Made by a program: the position numbers and the translations under genes. From contig JADHXI010000008.1 of assembly GCA_016783065.1 (NCBI GenBank), positions 1 through 43,169 on the forward strand: DNA of 43,169 nt, given 5' to 3'. Source of the stretch: Desulfobacteraceae bacterium. Lineage in GTDB: Bacteria > Desulfobacterota > DSM-4660 > Desulfatiglandales > Desulfatiglandaceae. The notes beneath the pieces are model-generated. The model ran no database searches. It worked only from the letters and a program-made list of their open reading frames with translations, and was not told the DNA's origin. Position 1 is the first letter of the stretch; every line of letters starts with the position of its first letter. Below are positions 27,209 through 35,092 of this stretch, piece by piece.

Positions 27209-27955
27209 TCAAATCATATACACCCCACCGTTCACGTCCAGGGTAACTCCGGTGACAAAAGGGGAGTCCAAGAGATACTCAAAGGCGCGAACAACATCTG
27301 CGACATTTCCGATTTCAGGAACCAGTACTTTGTCCTTGAGGGCCGCCTTCTGTTCTTCGGACCATTCAACAAAGATCCCTGCATCCTCAATAAATGCCGG
27401 GGCAATGGCGTTGACGGTGATTCCGAATTTCCCCAAATCCCGTGCCGCAAACCTGGTTAAACCCAAGAGTCCGGCCTTGGAAGCCGCGTAGTGTGGCCCT
27501 AACACGCCAACTCCCCTGGCAGCCACAGATGAAATGTTCATGATGCGGCCATAGCCCCCCGCCTTCATCCCCGGAATCACCTGGGAAGACCAATAAAAGG
27601 CGCTGCTCAGGTTTATTCGTATTGTGTCGTCCCAATCGGAAATGGAGATCTCTTCAAACGACCTCTTGAACATAATCCCCGCGCAGTTGACCAGGACGCT
27701 TACGGGCCCCAGTTCTTTGTTGACCTCCTGATGCTGCTCTGCAACAACGTCTGAGTCTCCTGCATCACCTTTTAGCAGGAGGACTTGTTGTTCCTTGCCA
27801 ATAAGATGCTCCAACCGGTCTTTGGCGCTCTTGGCGGCCGCATCATTGTCCTTGTAAGTAATGGCCACGGAAGCGCCCCGAGCCAACAAAGATTCTGCGA
27901 TTCCCAGGCCGATCCCCCGGGTCCCCCCGCTCACCACAGCTATCGTTTGTTTCAT
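27209..27955 (-). CDS. SDR family oxidoreductase (FabG-like)
   Basis: IAVVSGGTRGIGLGIAESL, VNCAG, YAASKAGLLGLTR. Confidence 0.92.
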   Translation of the reverse strand: MKQTIAVVSGGTRGIGLGIAESLLARGASVAITYKDNDAAAKSAKDRLEHLIGKEQQVLLLKGDAGDSDVVAEQHQEVNKELGPVSVLVNCAGIMFKRSFEEISISDWDDTIRINLSSAFYWSSQVIPGMKAGGYGRIMNISSVAARGVGVLGPHYAASKAGLLGLTRFAARDLGKFGITVNAIAPAFIEDAGIFVEWSEEQKAALKDKVLVPEIGNVADVVRAFEYLLDSPFVTGVTLDVNGGVYMI

Positions 27956-28208
27956 TTTTTCACCTCAAAGAAGATCATTGGCGTTTAAACACAAAGAAAG
28001 CGCCCTGGAAAAGCCAGGCTGCACCGCGTGTCAAAAAGGTTTTTTCCAGGCGGATTATAGGCGAGATTGTTTTTCCGTGTCAACGGAGAGTCCAGCCAGA
28101 ATCTTGTTCTTGGACTTACAGACCGTAAAATTTCAAGAAGGAATGATCAGGTCTCAAAAAGATTCAGATGAGTGCCTTTTGATTTGAAATGTGTTATGGA
28201 ACCGTAAT

Positions 28209-28458
28209 TTCTCAATAAACCCGGGTACCGTGGGGCTCGGCCATTTCTTTCAGGCGCTCTCTAAACCTGTAGCCACAGCGTGGCTGATATTTGGGGTTTT
28301 GCCAAAAGCACGGAGAAGCCAATAGGATTCATCAAGAGAAAACCCAAAATATCAACCACTGCGAAAGTGAGAAATAAATACACTTTGAGAGAGCGCCTGA
28401 AAGAAACACCCGAACCCCACTCCAGAAATCCTATTATTTCTCCCGAATTTATTGAGAA
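28209..28458. repeat. ~250-bp long imperfect inverted repeat (MITE-like or structured RNA candidate)
   Basis: TTCTCAATAAA, TGGGG(C/T)TCGG, TTTCTTTCAGGCGCTCTCT and GTGG(C/T)TGATATTT(G/T)GGGTTTT occur in order on the left and inverted on the right. Confidence 0.88.
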
Positions 28459-28494
28459 GTTAAGAGATATGTTTAGTTAACCCAGGAGGAAGTT

Positions 28495-29520
28495 ATGAAA
28501 AGAAATATGGCCATTTTGGGTACAGGGGCCATTGGGAGCAGCGTTGGCGCAGACCTCACCAGGGCCGGGTACAATGTGGTGCTTATTGACCAATGGCCCG
28601 CTCATGTTGAGGTCATGAAAAAAGACGGGTTGCGGGTGACGATGCCCGATGAGGAACTGCACACCCCGGTAAAGGCGCTCCATCTCTGCGAGGTGTGTAC
28701 TGTGGACCATCTGTTTGACCTGGTCCTTCTTACGGCCAAATCGTACGACAGCCGCTGGATGGCGGAGTTTGTCAAACCCTATTTGAAACCGGATGGCATG
28801 TTGGTATCTTTGCAGAACAGCCTCAATGACGAGTGGATCGCTCCGATTATAGGGTTTAACCGGGACATCGGTGCTGTTGTCGAGCTATCGGCAGAGATCT
28901 TTGAACCGGGAGTTGTGAAACGCAACACCAGCCATGAAGGCACGTGGTTTGCATTGGGTGAACTCCACGGCAGGGTGACCCCCCGTGTGGAAGAACTGGC
29001 GCAGCTCTTAAAGGCAGTCGGTAAAACAGAAATCACTACCAACATATGGGGGGCCAAATGGACCAAGCTGATTGCAAACTGCATGCTACAGGCCCCCATC
29101 GGAATCCTTGGGCTTTATGAGTGGGAGGCGACCCAGATCCCCCAGGTCTTTGAGTTCTGTATCGGATTGGGGAGGGAGGCTATGGAAGTGGGCACAAGCC
29201 TTGGATACAAAATAGAGGCCATCTATGGGCTGAGCCCGGACGAATTCATGGGCTCAACAGATGAAGTGCTTGAAAAGAATCTGGTGACCCTTGTCACCCA
29301 TATTGGCAAAGAGGCACGCAATTCAGTCCTCCAGGATCACCTCAAAGGGCGGTACAGCGAGGTAGATACGCTGAACGGCCTTATTGTGCAGAAGGGAAAA
29401 GAGGCCGGGGTGGCTACGCCTTTGAATGAGGCAGTCACTTCCCTCACCCGGGAGATACAAAAAGGGACATTAAGCCCTGATCGGTCCAACCTCACAATCC
29501 TCGAAAAACTGTTGACCTAA
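28495..29520 (+). CDS. Ketopantoate reductase family protein (2-dehydropantoate 2-reductase-like)
   Basis: MAILGTGAIGSSVGADLTRAGYNVVLIDQW; WGAKWTKLIANCMLQAPIGILG; AGGAGG RBS. Confidence 0.9.
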   Translation: MKRNMAILGTGAIGSSVGADLTRAGYNVVLIDQWPAHVEVMKKDGLRVTMPDEELHTPVKALHLCEVCTVDHLFDLVLLTAKSYDSRWMAEFVKPYLKPDGMLVSLQNSLNDEWIAPIIGFNRDIGAVVELSAEIFEPGVVKRNTSHEGTWFALGELHGRVTPRVEELAQLLKAVGKTEITTNIWGAKWTKLIANCMLQAPIGILGLYEWEATQIPQVFEFCIGLGREAMEVGTSLGYKIEAIYGLSPDEFMGSTDEVLEKNLVTLVTHIGKEARNSVLQDHLKGRYSEVDTLNGLIVQKGKEAGVATPLNEAVTSLTREIQKGTLSPDRSNLTILEKLLT

Positions 29521-29593
29521 CACACATCGTGAAGCAGATGGGGATTTACCCTCCAGGGGACGCGTGGGGGGCCCTGTGAACGCCAAAACACCT

Positions 29594-30871
29594 CTATTCA
29601 ATGGGCTTTTCTCTCGGTTTTAAAACCAATATGACAAGCGACACCGCCAGCAGGGCGATCATGTTTAGTTGCCAGGCATATGCATAGGTTCCCGTAGCAT
29701 CAAATATGATACCCCCCAAAAGAGGTCCTATGGCGCCGCCGATTCCGGCCACAAAGAATATTAGCAGCCCAAAGGCAGTTCCCAGCATATGGCGGCCGAA
29801 TCTGTCTGAAAGTAAATACGGCATTAGGGGTGCCAGGGAGCCATACCCAAATCCGAAGATAAGGGCGAAAAAAGTTAGTCCCATCATCGTCTTGGCCTTC
29901 AATAAGGCAAACATGCCAAATGCCATAAGTAAGTAACCCAGAGAGGCCGAATACTTGGCATCTTTGACCCTATCGCTCAGCCATCCAAAGAAAAATTTTC
30001 CGAAACCGCCACTAATGCCGATGATACCCAGTGAAGAAGCTGCGGCAATCTTTCCGATATCCTGGTTTATAGCATAGGTGACTTGATGGACAAAGGTCAT
30101 CATCGAGGTCATCGCACCCACAATGTTGCACAGGGCCAAGATCCAAAAGCGTGTGTTTTTCAAGAGGGGTTTGATGGATATCTTTTCGGCTTTACCGGGC
30201 GAACTGTCCGGTCTTGTCAACTTCTTATCGGCCCTTTTTCCATCGGGCAACAGGCCGAGCGATTCCGGGTTGGGTTTGCCCATAAAGGCCTGAGAAATTA
30301 GAATTCCGAAGACAAATATCAACGCACTTATAAAGATAAAGCCAATCCGCCAGGGATAATGTTTCACAATATAACCCGCCAAGGGGGTCAAAATCATCGT
30401 TCCAAATCCGATTCCCATGCTGGAAATCCCCATGGCCAGTCCTCTTTTCCTCAAAAACCACTTTCCCACTGCGGCGTTGTTGACCACGACGCCGGCGCAG
30501 GCTGTACCAATTCCACACAAGAGACCATAGGAGAAAAATAGACCCATCGGGGTTCGGATAAAATTCATTGAGCCAAAACCGAGTGCGGTAATGATAGCGC
30601 CAACCGTCAGAATCCATCGGGGAGCAACTTTATCAAGGAGTCTGCCGGTGAAAATCCCGATCAACGCATACACGAAAAGATTGATGGAAGCCCCCAGGGA
30701 AATAACAGACATGGGCCAGTTGTATTCCAGGAACATCGGTTTCACAAAGACGCCAAAGCAATAGCGGGCGCCATATGTGAGACTGAGCATTCCAAAGGCA
30801 CCAAAAACCACAAACCACCCCCAATAAATGCTTTCTCCCTTTCTTGTCAGTCTTGAAAAATATTGATTCAT
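29594..30871 (-). CDS. MFS transporter (OFA/monocarboxylate-type)
   Basis: 12-TM-like hydrophobic ORF: YGARYCFGVFVKPMFLEYNWPMSVISLGASINLF, GRLLDKVAPRWILTVGAI, GWLSDRVKDAK. Confidence 0.9.
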   Translation of the reverse strand: MNQYFSRLTRKGESIYWGWFVVFGAFGMLSLTYGARYCFGVFVKPMFLEYNWPMSVISLGASINLFVYALIGIFTGRLLDKVAPRWILTVGAIITALGFGSMNFIRTPMGLFFSYGLLCGIGTACAGVVVNNAAVGKWFLRKRGLAMGISSMGIGFGTMILTPLAGYIVKHYPWRIGFIFISALIFVFGILISQAFMGKPNPESLGLLPDGKRADKKLTRPDSSPGKAEKISIKPLLKNTRFWILALCNIVGAMTSMMTFVHQVTYAINQDIGKIAAASSLGIIGISGGFGKFFFGWLSDRVKDAKYSASLGYLLMAFGMFALLKAKTMMGLTFFALIFGFGYGSLAPLMPYLLSDRFGRHMLGTAFGLLIFFVAGIGGAIGPLLGGIIFDATGTYAYAWQLNMIALLAVSLVILVLKPREKPIE

Positions 30872-31325
30872 TGTCTCTCCAGGTCCGCAGCGGTCAGAAA
30901 CAGCACCCGCCGGCTTTTTTTGAAATTAGTATGAGATCGGTACTTATAACACTTCACCCCGATGTTGCAAAAGATATCTGCGTTACTTGTAAAATAAACT
31001 GCGTTATCAGTGTGAAATTGCCAAACTGATGCTCCATCACGAATTCACATTCAATGCGGTCTCCCGCGAAAAGCGAGAAATCAATTATCGGGTTTGGTAA
31101 TTGAATGGCAGGATGTTTCGTCTACTCGGGCCAATTCTAATGCAACATCGGGGTTCACGCAGTCTGTGCAATGAGCAATTTGTCTGGAGGTCGGAATTTT
31201 GGATCTCTTCCATGTAGGTTTTATCTCTCCAACCGTCCGGCGGCGACGCGGAGGTCCCCAATTCATGTCTGTTTTTTCTTGACATCTTCCAAAGTATTTT
31301 CTTAAGGTCCTCACAATAATGATGT

Positions 31326-31559
31326 GTAGGCGTTCACGGGTTCAAAGGTTCAGGGGTTCAAGGTTCCATTCTCGTCCCCGGACTGCATTTGGAATCCGTA
31401 TTTACGAGAAAAGCGTCATCTTCGTCAGGCCTAACCCATAATTTGGAGCCAAATTGGCAATAACTTGGAAAATGAGCATTTTTAGCGAAGACTTCGGGTC
31501 TTCAATGACTTCTTTGTCCTTAACCCTGAACCTCTGAACCTAGAACCTGTGAACGCTAC
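31326..31559. repeat. Family B long intergenic repeat, copy 2
   Basis: Near-identical core to 22076-22349 in the same orientation; lacks the ~40-bp GC-rich insertion of copy 1. Confidence 0.95.
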
Positions 31560-31812
31560 CTCTTGGCACGGATGGGACAGAATGATCATGAATACTTGTT
31601 CTGGGATTGTTCACAAATACCAAAGAAATCCTGATCATATTGTTTCCTTTCTCAAGTCCAGGATCATCTACTGTATTGAGTTTCCTGAAAACCGTTTTTT
31701 CTCTTGACTTAGACATTTTTTGCTATTACATCAAATGTAAATATTCCCACCATTCATTCAACCTCAAATCAGAGGTTATCCATGGAGAATATCCTCAAAC
31801 TGTGCCTACCTC

Positions 31813-31846
31813 GCCCTTAGCGGAATGTGGCTGTTTCGTTAAGGGC
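31813..31846. promoter_or_regulatory. Stem-loop upstream of the 31903 gene
   Basis: GCCCTTAGCG...CGTTAAGGGC. Confidence 0.4.
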
Positions 31847-31902
31847 CGCTACCTTTAATTGACGCTCTTATAAACACACTTTAGGAAAATTAGGAGGCAC
31901 CA

Positions 31903-32253
31903 ATGGCTGATCGAGTACTTTTTATAGGTTGGAATCGCCCGGTTGTGGGTCGGGAACAACAGGCGATGGAACTGTTTCAGAAAGTGGTAGAATTCTACGG
32001 TAAGTTACAGGTTGACGGCCGAATCGAGAGTTTTGAACCGGTGATCCTGGCCGCTCATGGCGGCGATTTGAACGGTTTTTTTCTGCTCAAAGGCGAAGCG
32101 CAAAAGCTTGCCGAGCTCCGGGAAGATGACGCTTTTGTTCAGATCGTTATGGAAGCGGGGTATTGTCTTAATGGGTTTGGAGTCGTCCCCGGATACATCG
32201 GAGAAGGTTTAACGGACGTTATCTCTCGTTGGTCGAAACTCTTAGGTGGGTAA
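31903..32253 (+). CDS. Hypothetical small protein (possibly dimeric alpha/beta-barrel type)
   Basis: 116 aa MADRVLFIGWNRPVVGREQQAMELFQKVVEFYGKLQ...; TTAGGAGG RBS. Confidence 0.75.
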   Translation: MADRVLFIGWNRPVVGREQQAMELFQKVVEFYGKLQVDGRIESFEPVILAAHGGDLNGFFLLKGEAQKLAELREDDAFVQIVMEAGYCLNGFGVVPGYIGEGLTDVISRWSKLLGG

Positions 32254-32256
32254 GTA

Positions 32257-32285
32257 GTGCCTGAACGAAAACCCTGTTCAGGCAC
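32257..32285. terminator. Perfect 10-bp stem-loop downstream of the 31903-32253 gene
   Basis: GTGCCTGAAC-gaaaaccct-GTTCAGGCAC. Confidence 0.5.
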
Positions 32286-32497
32286 GATTTCAGATTTCAG
32301 CTTTCAGATTAATGGAATTAAATCTAACCCACTAGAACATCATTACTGATGTTGGGTTCGTTTTCATTTCGAGGTTTTTGTTCAGAGACTAAGTAACCCC
32401 CGTCGGCAGGAGACTGGTTTTAGAGAACTCATCGCCCGGTTAACGGATTAAAGCGGGGTCGCCAATGACTCCGCCTCTTCATCAAGGAGGTATAACT

Positions 32498-32728
32498 ATG
32501 CCATTCATCAATATCAAAGTTTTGAAAGGAACCTTATCAGCAGAGGAAAAGCAGGAGATGATTTTGCGTGTTACAGAGGCTGTGGCTGAAATTGAAGCCC
32601 GACCGAGCCCAAAAGAGAAAATTCTGCCTCATTCGTGGTGTGTTATTGAAGAAGTTGACTTTGAGAACTGGGGCATAGGAGGCAACGCTGTAACGCCAGA
32701 GATGTTAAAGGCGATTCTGGAAGGTTAG
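32498..32728 (+). CDS. 4-oxalocrotonate tautomerase family protein (second copy)
   Basis: ATG at 32498 gives MPFINIKVLKGTLSAEEKQEMILRVTEAVAEIEARP; AAGGAGG RBS at 32484-32490. Confidence 0.88.
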   Translation: MPFINIKVLKGTLSAEEKQEMILRVTEAVAEIEARPSPKEKILPHSWCVIEEVDFENWGIGGNAVTPEMLKAILEG

Positions 32729-33235
32729 AGGTCAGCATGTGCTGTTGAAAGGGGGCTTGGGGCCGGCAACGGTCCCAGCCACCTATGCAGTTAAGAATCA
32801 GAGGCCTTCAACATAACAACTCAATCCGGTCGCCATAAAAGATCGAAACCTTTCAGTATTGATAATCAATTCATCACTAATTTTACCCGATATGAGACAC
32901 AAGTTTGATGCTATGTTGTGTTTTTGAGACCATCACTGTTGAATCCTGAAAAAGTGCTGATGCAAGAATCCCTATATCCTCCTGGAATGTCAAAAGGCCG
33001 AAAAACAGATGACTGCAAAACCAATTCTTGACCATTTCCAATGGATTTGAGACAAATAATAATGCACACATACTGGAATCCGAGGCGCCACCATGTATCA
33101 GAAAATCTGAAAGAAGTTCTCACATTTTTCAAGGTCAATATCGTTGACCCCACGGCTATTTAAAAAGGCATTTCTTTTGGCTGCACAAGACTTTTTTCAT
33201 TCCAATATCTTTGGAAGGCGTAACGAGGGCTGATT

Positions 33236-33844
33236 GTGCAATTCAAAATAGATGACATAGAAGAAATTGCAGCAAAATTCACCACCCAAAGCCCTGGAGT
33301 TGAGAGGCATTTGATACTCTTGAGTGGCTTGCCAGGAGTGGGCAAAACGACTGTCGCTAAGGAACTTGCTCATCAAACGCGCGGGTTGCATTTCGACATT
33401 GACGAGATCAAGAGACTGGTTGTTCCTCAAGATCTTGTGACTGAGGATATAGATCCCCCCGAATACCGTTTCGAGTACTACTCAAAAACAATACGTAGGC
33501 TTCCATCTCTCTTCGCTAAAAGCCCCACCCAAGTTGTGATAATCGACGAAACATTCCATATGCGGTCATTCCGGCATATGTGGAATGAAACCTGCAAGGA
33601 ATTAAACGTAAGAGTGCATTGGATAGAAGCGGTTTGCTGTGATAAACTGGTCAAGGAGCGACTTCGCATTGGGAAGGATAGGGAGAACCACATTTTGTCA
33701 GCAGATGAAGCCTATTCAATATATAGGCTCTTTAAAAAAACGTTCGAGCCAATGGAAGGCCCCTATCAAGTTGTCGATACGGGTAAGGAAATAGTCCCTC
33801 AGGTCGAAAAGATCGTTACGAACATTTCTTGCAGAAGATGTTAG
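33236..33844 (+). CDS. P-loop AAA_33/zeta-toxin-like predicted kinase
   Basis: LILLSGLPGVGKTTVAKELAH Walker A, HFDIDEIKR, VVIIDETFHM, KERLRIGKDREN; GTG start. Confidence 0.8.
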   Translation: MQFKIDDIEEIAAKFTTQSPGVERHLILLSGLPGVGKTTVAKELAHQTRGLHFDIDEIKRLVVPQDLVTEDIDPPEYRFEYYSKTIRRLPSLFAKSPTQVVIIDETFHMRSFRHMWNETCKELNVRVHWIEAVCCDKLVKERLRIGKDRENHILSADEAYSIYRLFKKTFEPMEGPYQVVDTGKEIVPQVEKIVTNISCRRC

Positions 33845-34038
33845 GCCATATAATTGCGAATCCAGAGGGAATTGAAATGGCCACTTTGGAAAAGAAAACA
33901 GGATGGAAATATGACACTATCAGTCAAATTATTCATAGACTGAGGAACCAAGGTAAAGTCAAAAGTAAGCAAAAAGAGGGTCTTCGAGGAAAGGCTTATG
34001 CGGCTGGCAAGAGGCGTTTTCTTTATTTTGAGGCTTAA
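33829..34038 (+). CDS. Small winged-HTH-like protein, overlapping the kinase gene
   Basis: 69 aa, MLGHIIANPEGIEMATLEKKTGWKYDTISQIIHRLRNQGKVKSKQ; overlaps the kinase 3' end. Confidence 0.65.
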   Translation: MQKMLGHIIANPEGIEMATLEKKTGWKYDTISQIIHRLRNQGKVKSKQKEGLRGKAYAAGKRRFLYFEA

Positions 34039-34082
34039 TGTAGTGTTGAAGCTCTTATTTTACAACAATTGATCCGCCAGTC

Positions 34083-34217
34083 TTGCATAATTTTGGCCGA
34101 ATGAAACAGAATGATGATGCAAGCTATCATCGCCTCGAACGGGCTGAAACGACATACAATATGTGGAAATTGGCCCTGAATTGACACCAAGCGAAATCTC
34201 ACTTATACTCAACCCTA
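34083..34217. repeat. Family G direct repeat, copy 1
   Basis: TTGCATAATTTTGGCC...AAACAGAA...GACATACAATATGTGGAAATTGGCCCTGAATTGACACC...ATCTCACTTATACT...CCTAT. Confidence 0.8.
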
Positions 34218-34335
34218 TCAAAAGCGAATTAAGGGAAAGTGGTCATGGGGGTCGCACTGAGGCCCATTGGGAAACTTAATGGATTAGCTGCCGAACCCTA
34301 ACACCTCTGCACCGAGGTTCTAATCTACAATTGTT

Positions 34336-34358
34336 CTGTTCAAATTACGTTCGAACAG
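34336..34358. promoter_or_regulatory. Dyad CTGTTC...GAACAG upstream of the Nif11-like ORF
   Basis: CTGTTCaaattacgttcGAACAG, ~30-50 bp before ATG 34391. Confidence 0.4.
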
Positions 34359-34390
34359 TATAGCTGCTGAGATGGAAAGGGATTAATATT

Positions 34391-34810
34391 ATGTCAATTG
34401 AATCCGCAGAGGCCTTTAGTGAAAGAATGAAGACAGACGAAGAGTTTAGAAATCAGATGATCGCTGCTGAAGACAAGGAGGCTCGGGCCGCCCTCGTGAA
34501 GTCGGGAGGGTTTGATTTTACTGGAGAAGACATATGCAAGGCAATCGGTGAGTTATCGAAGGGGTTGTTGGATGAGCGGAATAGGAAGTGGGTACAATGG
34601 GTGTGTATGATGGGGGGAGGTAGGGGAGAAGGTGTTCGAGGGCGCGAGCGTGTATCCTTGTTAGAGCGGGTGTGGCTCCATCCCCACTGCTGTGGGAGGT
34701 TGGTAACGAATTGCGATCAAGGTGTGATTAGGCATACCGATCTGAGGCGGGGAAAACCCACGCCTGCGAAAGGATTGATTCCGCTGATTCGCAATTGGTT
34801 GAGGACATAG
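34391..34810 (+). CDS. Nif11-like leader peptide family ORF (candidate RiPP precursor; C-terminus may be degenerate)
   Basis: MSIESAEAFSERMKTDEEFRNQMIAAEDKEARAALVKSGGFDFTGEDICKAIGELS matches the Nif11 leader pattern; cysteine-containing tail WVCMMGGGRGEG...HPHCCGRLVTNCDQG. Confidence 0.75.
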   Translation: MSIESAEAFSERMKTDEEFRNQMIAAEDKEARAALVKSGGFDFTGEDICKAIGELSKGLLDERNRKWVQWVCMMGGGRGEGVRGRERVSLLERVWLHPHCCGRLVTNCDQGVIRHTDLRRGKPTPAKGLIPLIRNWLRT

Positions 34811-34831
34811 ACCACAATTGGTTTGGTATTG

Positions 34832-34968
34832 TTGCATAGTTTTGGCCAATATAAAACAGAACCTTCATGCAAGAATACATTCGTCGGAGGGCGTTAAAAA
34901 GACATACAGTATATGGAAATCGTCCCTGAACTGACACCAAACCACATCTCGCTTATACTGCGACCTAT
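34832..34968. repeat. Family G direct repeat, copy 2
   Basis: TTGCATAGTTTTGGCC...AAACAGAA...GACATACAGTATATGGAAATCGTCCCTGAACTGACACC...ATCTCGCTTATACT...CCTAT; aligns with 34083-34217. Confidence 0.8.
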
Positions 34969-35092
34969 AAGAGAGATAACCGAACACGCCACTCAAAAAT
35001 AAGGCGAATAAAGGGGGTGATAAAGCCAATTAAATCTTGGATACGAATTTTTTTTTAAAAAATCCCATGAACCCTAAACAGGAGGCACAAAC

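Noticed and set aside
28280-28480. 66-aa ORF as a small gene
   Set aside because: Runs through the long inverted repeat and has no clear RBS; best explained as incidental to that element.
15743-31559. Repeated short units as a CRISPR array
   Set aside because: Units are 7-10 nt, lack 25-40-nt repeats with regular spacers, occur in inverted arms, and no cas genes are present.
31607-31858. 83-aa plus-strand ORF
   Set aside because: Low-complexity hydrophobic translation across a stem-loop; no RBS or family.
34391-34810. Assigning the radical SAM gene (25053-27119) as the Nif11 peptide maturase
   Set aside because: It is ~7 kb away on the opposite strand with unrelated modules between, has no recognisable RRE or SPASM motif, and groups better with the SDR.
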